Shown here piece by piece: positions 27,219-34,511 of a stretch of DNA of 57,199 bases. The stretch spans positions 1-57,199 of the forward strand of contig NZ_AUWQ01000042.1 in assembly GCF_000455205.1 (NCBI RefSeq), read 5' to 3'. Within the stretch, counting starts at the first letter, position 1, and each line of letters begins with the position of its first letter. Position numbers and translations under genes: made by a program. This stretch comes from Mycobacterium sp. UM_CSW (GTDB lineage: Bacteria; Actinomycetota; Actinomycetes; Mycobacteriales; Mycobacteriaceae). The notes below the pieces were generated by a model that was not told the origin of the DNA, ran no database searches, and saw nothing but the letters and a program-made list of their open reading frames with translations.

Positions 27219-28177
27219 CCCTGCGCGTCGTCGATCTGAGCGGGCCGCCGCAGCCCGACGACGACGTGCTGCCCGGCGTGCGGGTCGCCGTGGGGCCGAT
27301 CGCGAGCGCCGCCGAATCATGGCTCGACCGAGCCACTTTCACGCTGACCGAAGAACCGTGTGACGATCGCAGGGTCGTCGTCGTCGACTCGGTGCCCGAC
27401 GCCCTGGCCGAGCTCACCGAGCGCTGTGAACGGTGGCCGCACGCCAGCGCGGTGTGCGACGACGTGCTGCGCGCGGTCGACCCCGCGGGCCCCACGCTGG
27501 CCGGGGTGGTGACCGAATCGCTGGCCTACTCCACCCTGCAGGCCGGCCCGGAGTTCGCGCGATGGCTGGCCGAACGCGGCCCGGCAAGCATGCCCGACAT
27601 CGCCGAGCCGGTGCTGGCCCGGCGCGACGGCGACACCTTGCGGATCACGTTCAACCGCCCGCAACGCCACAACGCGTTTTCCACCGATGCGCGCGCCGCG
27701 CTGCTCGAGGCGCTGACGGTCGCGCTGCTGGACACCTCGGTGACCGGGATCGTGTTGAGCGGCAACGGTCCATCGTTCGGCAGCGGCGGGGACCTCGCGG
27801 AATTCGGCACCTTTGCCGATCCGGCGAGCGCGCATTTGGCCCGCACCCGGCACAGCCCCGCGCTGGCGCTCGATGCGCTGACCGCGCGGCTGGGCCGGGC
27901 GTGCCGCGCCCGGGTGCACGGTCGGGTGATGGGCAGCGGACTGGAGATGGCGGCGTTCTGCGGGTGGGTTGAGGCCCGCGACGATTCGGTGTTCGGGCTA
28001 CCCGAATTGAGCCTCGGGCTGATCCCGGGTGCCGGCGGAACCGTCAGCATCCCGCGGCGGATCGGGCGCTGGCGCACCGCGTACCTGGTGCTGTCCGGCC
28101 GGACGATCGGCGCCGACACCGCCCGGGAGTGGGGGCTGGTGGACGCGACTTACGTTGGGGCTCAAGGCCTCACGTAG
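27215..28177 (+). CDS. Enoyl-CoA hydratase/isomerase family protein with N-terminal extension
   Basis: A 320-residue crotonase-fold protein. The core begins near residue 130 (FNRPQRHNAFS), with the oxyanion segments GSGGDLAEFG and GRVMGSGLEMAAFC and the Glu-containing GLPELSLGLIPGAGGT. The first 125 residues are extra compared with a standard hydratase (about 260), with no domain I recognise. GTG 27215 overlaps the fadD4 stop. It is not part of the M. tuberculosis order at this place. Hydration of the acyl-CoA made by FadD4 is plausible. Confidence 0.82.
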   Translation: MTLRVVDLSGPPQPDDDVLPGVRVAVGPIASAAESWLDRATFTLTEEPCDDRRVVVVDSVPDALAELTERCERWPHASAVCDDVLRAVDPAGPTLAGVVTESLAYSTLQAGPEFARWLAERGPASMPDIAEPVLARRDGDTLRITFNRPQRHNAFSTDARAALLEALTVALLDTSVTGIVLSGNGPSFGSGGDLAEFGTFADPASAHLARTRHSPALALDALTARLGRACRARVHGRVMGSGLEMAAFCGWVEARDDSVFGLPELSLGLIPGAGGTVSIPRRIGRWRTAYLVLSGRTIGADTAREWGLVDATYVGAQGLT

Positions 28178-28196
28178 CCAGTCTTAAAAGCGGGGC

Positions 28197-28625
28197 TCAG
28201 AAGCCCGAATACGTGGTGGTGGTCGTGGACGGGAGGTTCGAGACGGCGACCGCGAAGACGAAGGCGTACAGGATGCCGATGATGACGTAGGCGGCCACGC
28301 CAGCGATCGCGCCGATGATGGCCCACTTCTTCGCGCTGTCGGCGGCGGATTGTGCCTCGGCGTAGCGGCCCTGGGTCCACAGCCCGGAGACCTTGGTGGA
28401 GTACACGATCGAGACGATCCCGAACGGCAGGCAGCACAGCACCGTGACCAGGATCGCCCAGACGAGGTAGTTGTCCGGCTCGCGCTGGGCCGGCCAACCC
28501 GGTTGCGGGGCGGGGTATCCCGGTTGCGGTGCCGGGTATCCCGGCGGCGGCTGGCCCTGCCACGCCGGAGGCTGCTGGCCCTGCCACTCTGGGGAACCTT
28601 CGTAAGGCCCTGGGGGATAACTCAT
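28197..28625 (-). CDS. Dispanin-like (CD225) membrane protein
   Basis: A 142-residue protein with a Pro/Gly/Gln-rich N-terminal tail (residues 1-50, with repeats of GYPAPQP) and two membrane helices. The first helix and the loop (NYLVWAILVTVLCCLPFGIV, then YSTKVSGLWTQGRYAEAQSA) match the CD225/interferon-induced transmembrane family, with the double Cys and the conserved loop. The end is Thr-rich. A GAGAGG ribosome binding site precedes the ATG. Bacterial members have no settled role. Confidence 0.82.
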   Translation of the reverse strand: MSYPPGPYEGSPEWQGQQPPAWQGQPPPGYPAPQPGYPAPQPGWPAQREPDNYLVWAILVTVLCCLPFGIVSIVYSTKVSGLWTQGRYAEAQSAADSAKKWAIIGAIAGVAAYVIIGILYAFVFAVAVSNLPSTTTTTYSGF

Positions 28626-28702
28626 GGCAGCTGCCTCTCTTTGCTGGCGCCGAAGTCAGGCAAATATACAGCAAACCCGGGCGTCAATCAGGGAGGTTCG
28701 CG

Positions 28703-29869
28703 TCAGATCCCGCCCCGGGCAACGAGCTGCGCCGCGATCACGTTGCGCTGAATCTCGTTGGTGCCCTCGCCGACGATCATCAGCGGCGCGTCGCGAAAGT
28801 AGCGTTCGACGTCGTACTCGGTGGAGTAGCCGTAGCCGCCGTGGATGCGCACGGCGTTCAGCGCAATCTCCATCGCCGTCTCGGAAGCGAACAGCTTGGC
28901 CATCCCCGCCTCCATGTCGGCGCGTTCGCCGCTGTCGTAGCGCTCGGCGGCGTAGCGGGTGAGCTGGCGCGCGGCGGTGAGCTTGGTCGCCATGTCCGCC
29001 AGGTAGTTACCGATCGACTGATGCTTCCAGATCGGGCGCCCGAAACTTTCCCGCTGCTGCGCGTAGGCCAGCGCATCCTCGAGCGCCGCCGTCGCCACGC
29101 CCAGGGCGCGGGCGGCCACCTGGATGCGGCCTGTCTCGAGGCCCTTCATCATTTGCGCGAAGCCCTCGCCGACCCGGCCGCCCAGCACCGCCGACGCGGG
29201 TGCGCGGAAGTCGGCGAACGACAATTCACACGACTCGACGCCCTTGTAGCCCAGCTTGGGCAGGTCCCGCGAGACCGTCATGCCCGGTCCGTGCTCGACG
29301 AGCACGATCGAGATGCCCTTGTGGCGCGGCGTGGCGTTCGGGTCGGTCTTGCACAGCAGCGCGATCAGCCCGGACCGGCGCGCGTTCGAAATCCACGTCT
29401 TGGAACCGTTGATGACCAGAGTGCCGGTGCCGTCCTGGACAGCGGTCGTCGTCATGTTCTGCAGGTCCGAGCCCCCGCCCGGCTCGGTCAGCGCCATGGT
29501 GGCGCGCAGCTCGCCGGTGGCCATCGGCGGCAGGTAGGCGCGTTTCTGCTCCTCGGTGCCGAACAGCGTCAGCAGCTTGGCCACCACGGTGTGCCCGCCC
29601 ATCGCGCCGGCCAGGCTCATCCAGCCGCGGGCCAGCTCCTCGGTGATGCGCACGTAGCAGGGCGTCGACACCGGTGAGCCGCCGTATTCCTCGGGGATGG
29701 CCAGGCCGTAGATGCCGATCCGTTTCATCTGGTCGATCCACGCCTCGGGATAGGTGTTGGCGTGCTCGACCTCGCGGACGGCGGGTTTGACCTCGCGGTC
29801 GATGAACGCCCGCACGGTGGCGACCAGCATGTCTTCTTCTGCGTTCAGCTCACTGCTCACGTGTGCCAT
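28703..29869 (-). CDS. fadE3: Acyl-CoA dehydrogenase FadE3
   Basis: FAD-dependent acyl-CoA dehydrogenase (388 residues) for beta-oxidation or a related dehydrogenation. Signatures: MALTEPGGGSDLQNM and KTWISNARRSGLIALLCKT in the middle, QSIGNYLADMATKLTAAR, and RIHGGYGYSTEYDVERYFRD near the end, where the catalytic Glu of short- and medium-chain enzymes would follow (VGEGTNEIQRNVIA). The start MAHVSSELN at 29869 is used; ATG 29836 is an alternative. The divergent gene starts only 9 bp away. Confidence 0.93.
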   Translation of the reverse strand: MAHVSSELNAEEDMLVATVRAFIDREVKPAVREVEHANTYPEAWIDQMKRIGIYGLAIPEEYGGSPVSTPCYVRITEELARGWMSLAGAMGGHTVVAKLLTLFGTEEQKRAYLPPMATGELRATMALTEPGGGSDLQNMTTTAVQDGTGTLVINGSKTWISNARRSGLIALLCKTDPNATPRHKGISIVLVEHGPGMTVSRDLPKLGYKGVESCELSFADFRAPASAVLGGRVGEGFAQMMKGLETGRIQVAARALGVATAALEDALAYAQQRESFGRPIWKHQSIGNYLADMATKLTAARQLTRYAAERYDSGERADMEAGMAKLFASETAMEIALNAVRIHGGYGYSTEYDVERYFRDAPLMIVGEGTNEIQRNVIAAQLVARGGI

Positions 29870-29878
29870 ATTGGCCCC

Positions 29879-30874
29879 GTGACTTATGCGCAGGTGCGGG
29901 AGGGCGGCCCCTACTTCGACGATCTCTCGGTCGGCCAGGTCTTCGACTGGGCGCCGGCGATGACGCTTTCGGCGGGGATGGCCGCCGCGCATCAGGCGAT
30001 CGTGGGGGACCGGTTGCGCCTGGCCTGCGACGCGGTGCTGAGCACCGCGGTGACCGGCGTGCCGGGACCGCTGGCGCACCCGGCGCTGGTCTGCGACGTC
30101 GCGATCGGCCAGTCGACGCTGGCCACCCAGCGGGTCAAGGCCAACCTGTTCTATCGCGGGCTGGTGTTTCACCGGTTCCCCGTCGTCGGCGACACCATCT
30201 ACACCCGCACCGAAGTGGTTGGGCTGCGTGCCAATTCACCAAAGCCAGGCCGGGCGCCGACCGGGATGGCGGCGCTGCGGATGATCACGATCGATCAGGC
30301 CGACCGGCTGGTCCTCGACTTCTACCGGTGCGGCATGCTCCCGGCCAGCCCGGGCTGGAATCCGGAGAACGCGCCCGCCGACGATCTGTCGGCCGTCGGC
30401 GTCGACGTGCCCGGCCCGGCCCACGACCCGACCGCGCACTGGGATGCCGACGTCTTCCGAAACAAGGTGCCGGGCCCGCATTTTGACCCCGGCCTGGCGG
30501 GCACGGTGCTGCGCAGCACCGGCGACGTGGTCAGCGGCGCGCCCGAGCTCGCCCGGCTCACCCTGAACATCGCTGCCACACACCACGATTCGCGGGTCGG
30601 CGGGCAGCGGCTGGTGTACGGCGGCCACACCATCGGGCTGGCCCTCGCGCAGGCCACGAGGCTGCTGCCCAACCTGGCGACGGTCCTGGGCTGGCAGTCC
30701 TGTGATCACACCGGCCCGGTGCACGAGGGTGACACCCTGTACAGCGAACTGCACGTCGAGACCGCCCGCCCGACCGAGCGTGGCGGGGTCCTGGGGCTGC
30801 GATCTGTGGTCTACGCGGTGGGCGAGCCCGACCGGCCGGTGCTGGACTGGCGGTTCGACGCGCTGCATTTCTGA
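29879..30874 (+). CDS. Double-hotdog hydratase-like protein (Rv0216-like)
   Basis: A 331-residue protein matching Rv0216, whose crystal structure is a double hotdog fold related to R-specific enoyl-CoA hydratases (MaoC). Two hotdog halves are visible: GGPYFDDLSVGQVFDWAPAM at the start and HHDSRVGGQRLVYGGHTIG in the second half, followed by CDHTGPVHEGDTLYSELHV. In Rv0216 parts of the catalytic motif are altered, so activity is uncertain. GTG 29879 is the start. It is divergent from fadE3 with a 9-bp gap. Confidence 0.88.
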   Translation: MTYAQVREGGPYFDDLSVGQVFDWAPAMTLSAGMAAAHQAIVGDRLRLACDAVLSTAVTGVPGPLAHPALVCDVAIGQSTLATQRVKANLFYRGLVFHRFPVVGDTIYTRTEVVGLRANSPKPGRAPTGMAALRMITIDQADRLVLDFYRCGMLPASPGWNPENAPADDLSAVGVDVPGPAHDPTAHWDADVFRNKVPGPHFDPGLAGTVLRSTGDVVSGAPELARLTLNIAATHHDSRVGGQRLVYGGHTIGLALAQATRLLPNLATVLGWQSCDHTGPVHEGDTLYSELHVETARPTERGGVLGLRSVVYAVGEPDRPVLDWRFDALHF

Positions 30875-30899
30875 GTCGCACGCGCAAGCCGCGCGCACA

Positions 30900-32099
30900 A
30901 TGGTGGGCGTGAGTTCGGCTTCGTCAAGCTGGGGCAGCAGCGGGCTGGCCAGCCTGACTGGCCTGTCCGACGGGCCGCCCGACTTCTCCCGGGCGAACGT
31001 GCTGGTCCGCGCCGAGGAGGTGGCCACGGCCATCCGTCGCCGAACGGGCGTCCCCATCGACCCGGCCGCGCTGCTGGCCGGGCGGGCCGCCCTGCTCGGG
31101 TTGACCCGCCGCGGCCGGGTGTCGGCGGGCGGCGCCACCCGGTTGCTGGCGACCGCCGACGGCTGGTGCGCGATCACGCTGTCGCGTCCCGACGACGTCG
31201 CCGCCGTGCCCGCGCTGCTGCGGACGCAGGAACCGGCGGCCGATCCGTGGCCGGCGCTGCAGCGCTGGGCCGCGACGCGTCCGGCGTCCGCGGTCGTCGA
31301 ACGGGCGGGGCTGCTAGACATTCCCGCGGCCGCGCTGGGTGAGGCCGCCGCCGCGTCGCCGCGGGTGCTGCATCTGGGCTTCCGGTCGCAACTGCGTGAG
31401 TTGGCGGGCCTGCTGGTGGTCGATCTGTCCTCGATGTGGGCGGGACCGCTGTGCGGGCAGCTGCTGGCGCGTGGCGGGGCCACCGTCGTCAAGGTCGAAA
31501 GCCCGCGTCGCCCGGACGGCACCCGCGGCGGTGACCGTGCTTTCTACGACTGGATGAACGGTGAAAAGCTATCGTATTGTGTCGATTTCGACGAGCAGGC
31601 CGCCGAGCTGCGCGAATTGCTCGCCGTCGCCGACATCGTGATCGAGGGCTCGCGGCCCGCGGCGCTGGTGCGGCGGGGGCTCGGGCCGGACGACGTCGTC
31701 CCCCGAACGGGCCGAATCTGGTTGCGCATCAGCGGATATGACGACGCCCGGCCGGCATTCGGCGACGACGCCGCGGTGGCCGGCGGCCTGGTGGGTAGCG
31801 CCGGCCCGGGTTCCCAAGGGCCGGTGTTCTGCGGCGACGCCATCGCCGACCCGCTGACCGGGTTGGAGGCGGCCCTCGCGGTGCTCGAGTCGCTGGGCCG
31901 GGGCGGCGGGGAGTTGATCCACGTGTCGATGGCCGCGGTCGCCGCCACCCATGCGGCGTTACCGACCGAGGAGTCGGCCGCACCGTACCCGGCGCCGCCA
32001 CCGCGGGCACCGGCGGTGCGCGGCGCGGCGGCCGAGCTGGGCGCCGACAACGTCGCCGTGCGCCGCCTCGTCTCCGAAAGGCGTTGCCCGTCATGCTGA
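30900..32099 (+). CDS. CaiB/BaiF family CoA-transferase with unusual domain order
   Basis: A 399-residue class III CoA-transferase-like protein. The classical N-terminal motif (VVDLSSMWAGPLCGQLLARG, then VVKVESPRRPDG) begins only near residue 180. A segment rich in features of the family's C-terminal part (GRVSAGGATRLLATADGWCA) precedes it. The likely catalytic Asp is in IADPLTG, aligned with the LGDSNTG motif of formyl-CoA transferase. It is coupled to the next gene (ATGCTGA at 32093-32099). ATG 30900 is the start. The substrate is unknown. Confidence 0.75.
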   Translation: MVGVSSASSSWGSSGLASLTGLSDGPPDFSRANVLVRAEEVATAIRRRTGVPIDPAALLAGRAALLGLTRRGRVSAGGATRLLATADGWCAITLSRPDDVAAVPALLRTQEPAADPWPALQRWAATRPASAVVERAGLLDIPAAALGEAAAASPRVLHLGFRSQLRELAGLLVVDLSSMWAGPLCGQLLARGGATVVKVESPRRPDGTRGGDRAFYDWMNGEKLSYCVDFDEQAAELRELLAVADIVIEGSRPAALVRRGLGPDDVVPRTGRIWLRISGYDDARPAFGDDAAVAGGLVGSAGPGSQGPVFCGDAIADPLTGLEAALAVLESLGRGGGELIHVSMAAVAATHAALPTEESAAPYPAPPPRAPAVRGAAAELGADNVAVRRLVSERRCPSC

Positions 32100-33397
32100 T
32101 TCGTCGCGCCATGCTGCTGGACGGCAGAACGGTCGACATTCGCGTCGGCGCGCAGATCGAGGCGGTGGGCGACGGCCTGGTGGCCGGCGAGGGGGAGGGC
32201 GTGCTGTATGCCGGCGGCGGGACCGTCCTGCCCGGGCTGCACGATCACCACGTGCACCTGCGCTCGGCTGCGTCGGCGCTGGATTCGTTCTTCGTCGGGC
32301 CGCCCGGCGTCAGCACCAAAGCCCAGCTGACCCAACTGCTTTCGAACGCGACACCTGGTCCGGACGGGTGGATTCGCGCCGTGGGCTATCACGAGTCCGT
32401 TGCCGGCGAGCTGGACCGCACGGCCCTCGACGCCGTCGTGCGCAAGGTTCCGGTGCGCATCCAGCACCGTAGCGGGGCGCTGTGGATCCTGAACTCCGAA
32501 GCGCTGGGCCGGGTCGGCCTGCCCGACCACCCCGACGGCCGCCTGCGCAGCGCGGACCGCGGCTGGTCGGACGCTCTGCAGCAGCGCGAAACCGACCTGG
32601 CCGAACTCAGCCGCAGGATTACCGCGACCGGGGTCACCGGGGTCACCGACGCCACCCCCGACCTGGGCGCCGACGACATGGTCGCGCTGTTGGTGGCGCA
32701 CCGCCGCGGCGAGTTCCGGCCGCGGCCCAGCTTCCTGGCGCCGGGCAAGAAGATCCTGCACGACGACCGCCTGGACCTGGACGCCTTGACGGCCTGGATC
32801 GCCGACCGGCACGGCGAGGGCCACCCGGTCGCCGTCCATTGCGTCACGGCGGCCCAACTGGTGGTCACGATCGCGGCCCTGCGCGCGGCCGGTAGCCATC
32901 CGCAGGATCGCATCGAGCACGCCGCGGTGGTGCCGGACGACAACCTGGCCGACCTGGCCGACCTCGGCGTAACCGTCGTCACCCAGCCCAACTTCGTCGC
33001 CGAGCGCGGCGATCAGTACCTCGCCGACGTCCCCGCCGCCGAGCATCCCCAGTTGTGGCGGGTGGCGTCCCTGCTCGACGCGGCCGTGCCGGTGGCGCTG
33101 TCCACCGACATGCCCTTCGGCCACGGGGACCCCTGGACGGCGATGCGGGCCGCGGTGTACCGCACCACACCCAGCGGCGCCGTCCTCAACGGGAACGAAT
33201 GTGTCTCGGCGCTAACCGCTTTGACGATGTTTCTGGGCCGTCCCGATTGCCCGGGCCGGCCGCGGTCGGTCGAAGCCGGTCAGCCGGGCGATCTTTGCGT
33301 GTTGACCGAGCCGCCGGCGACGGCGCTGGCCGAGCTGGACGCCGGCATGGTGGCGGCCACCGTCATCGGCGGCGAGCTCGTCTTCTTTGCGATGTGA
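32093..33397 (+). CDS. Amidohydrolase family protein (YtcJ-like)
   Basis: A 434-residue metal-dependent amidohydrolase. Metal-ligand motifs include PGLHDHHVHLRS near residue 50, AVHCVTAAQL and DRIEHAAVVPDDNL in the middle, and STDMPFGHGDPW near the end. ATG 32093 overlaps the CoA-transferase stop by seven bases and has AAAGG upstream, so the two are coupled. A hydrolase acting on a cyclic amide or similar substrate of a degradation pathway is likely; the substrate cannot be read from the sequence. Confidence 0.83.
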   Translation: MLIRRAMLLDGRTVDIRVGAQIEAVGDGLVAGEGEGVLYAGGGTVLPGLHDHHVHLRSAASALDSFFVGPPGVSTKAQLTQLLSNATPGPDGWIRAVGYHESVAGELDRTALDAVVRKVPVRIQHRSGALWILNSEALGRVGLPDHPDGRLRSADRGWSDALQQRETDLAELSRRITATGVTGVTDATPDLGADDMVALLVAHRRGEFRPRPSFLAPGKKILHDDRLDLDALTAWIADRHGEGHPVAVHCVTAAQLVVTIAALRAAGSHPQDRIEHAAVVPDDNLADLADLGVTVVTQPNFVAERGDQYLADVPAAEHPQLWRVASLLDAAVPVALSTDMPFGHGDPWTAMRAAVYRTTPSGAVLNGNECVSALTALTMFLGRPDCPGRPRSVEAGQPGDLCVLTEPPATALAELDAGMVAATVIGGELVFFAM

Positions 33398-33404
33398 CCG
33401 GCGC

Positions 33405-34307
33405 TCAGCCCGCCGGGACCAGCGCGGCGCGCAAGCTCTCGCACTGGCTGTCGAAAAATCGTTGCGACACTGGGGCTTTGTGGGCCACCACGTCGAACCC
33501 GTGGAACGCGCCCGGAATCACCTCGACGTGACAGGGCACCCCGGCGTCGATCAGGCGCTGGGCGTAGGCGAGGTCCTCGTCGTGAAACAGGTCGTGCGTG
33601 CCGACCCCGATCCACGCCGGCGGCAACCCGCTCAGGTCGTCGCGGCGGCCCGGCACGGCGACCCGCGGGTCGGCGTCGCCGAGGTAGGCGGTCCAGCCGA
33701 ACCGGTTACTGCGCGTGCTCCACAGGCGGTGGTTCGGGCTCGGGTCGCCGGCCGAACTTCGGTCGTCCAGCATCGGGTACGCCAACACCTGGAACACCGG
33801 GCTCACCTCGCCGCGGTCCCGGGCCAGCAGCGCCAGCGCGGCCGCGAGGCCGCCGCCCGCACTGGCGCCGGCGATCGCGACCCGGTGGCGGTCCACGGCG
33901 GGCAGCCCGGCGAGCCAGGTGAGCGCCGAATAGCAGTCCTCCAGCGCCGCGGGATACGGATGTTCGGGCGCCAGGCGGTATTCCACCGACGCGACCGTCA
34001 TGCCCAGCCTCTTGCTGAACCGGCGGCACAGCCGGTCGTCCTGCTGGGCGTTGCCGATCACGTACCCGCCGCCGTGGATCCACAACAACGCGGGCGTCGG
34101 TCCCGCCGCACCCGCGGGCCGGAACAGCCGGATCCCGGCCCCAGAACCGAGGGTGATTACCTCGACATCCGACGGGTCGGGTTTGCGCCGGCGCTCGCTC
34201 AGCCCGCCCAGGGCCCGCATGATCGGCAGGGTGCGGGGACCGATCAGATGCCGCGGGGCGAGGCGGGCGGTGCGGCGCAGGTCGGGGTGAACGTCGTCGT
34301 TCGGCAC
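33405..34307 (-). CDS. lipW: Esterase/lipase LipW
   Basis: Alpha/beta-hydrolase of the hormone-sensitive lipase family (300 residues; M. tuberculosis LipW about 302). Oxyanion motif HGGGYVIG, nucleophile elbow GASAGG, catalytic Asp near THDLFHDED and catalytic His in GAFHGFD. GTG 34307 is used, giving VPNDDVHPDLRR at the N-terminus as in the M. tuberculosis protein; upstream codons have no support. It is convergent with the amidohydrolase gene (7 bp between stops) and faces away from the nitrate operon. Confidence 0.9.
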   Translation of the reverse strand: MPNDDVHPDLRRTARLAPRHLIGPRTLPIMRALGGLSERRRKPDPSDVEVITLGSGAGIRLFRPAGAAGPTPALLWIHGGGYVIGNAQQDDRLCRRFSKRLGMTVASVEYRLAPEHPYPAALEDCYSALTWLAGLPAVDRHRVAIAGASAGGGLAAALALLARDRGEVSPVFQVLAYPMLDDRSSAGDPSPNHRLWSTRSNRFGWTAYLGDADPRVAVPGRRDDLSGLPPAWIGVGTHDLFHDEDLAYAQRLIDAGVPCHVEVIPGAFHGFDVVAHKAPVSQRFFDSQCESLRAALVPAG

Positions 34308-34445
34308 CGGCCCAGTATCACCGAAGCGAACGTGTGGGCACACCCGGGGCCGTGAGCGCGCGGTAGTCGTCCGGACAATCCGGGGAAATACCTCCGAAAC
34401 ACACGCGACGTAACTTCGGGCTATAGGCGCCGATCGGGAGGCGAC

Positions 34446-34505
34446 ATGGGGGATACATCCAGCCGAGCCGGCCAAATGCTTGCCGGCTCACCAGTCAAAC
34501 GGTGA
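34446..34505 (+). CDS. 19-codon leader ORF before the nitrate reductase gene
   Basis: A short ORF (MGDTSSRAGQMLAGSPVKR) with a strong ribosome binding site (GGGAGG, 5 bp before the ATG). Its TGA lies 6 bp before the nitrate reductase start and is in the same frame. The following gene has only a weak site of its own (GGTGA), so coupling or leader control is likely. The alternative is a pure coincidence of codons. Confidence 0.45.
   Translation: MGDTSSRAGQMLAGSPVKR
34465..34489 (+). promoter_or_regulatory. Perfect hairpin in the nitrate operon leader
   Basis: GAGCCGGC pairs exactly with GCCGGCTC around a nine-base loop. It lies inside the 19-codon leader ORF, 22 bp before the nitrate reductase start. 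It may act on translation or on transcript elongation. It does not have the two hexaloop hairpins of a classic ANTAR target. Confidence 0.5.
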
Positions 34506-34511
34506 TCACCG

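Noticed and set aside
34396-34414. GlnR-like box (GAAAC and GTAAC) before the nitrate operon
   Set aside because: The half sites do not have the spacing or orientation of the known GlnR consensus; the match is too weak to report as a site.
34465-34489. ANTAR-type double hairpin for nitrate control
   Set aside because: Only one clear hairpin exists and its loop is nine bases, not a hexaloop with the conserved A and G.
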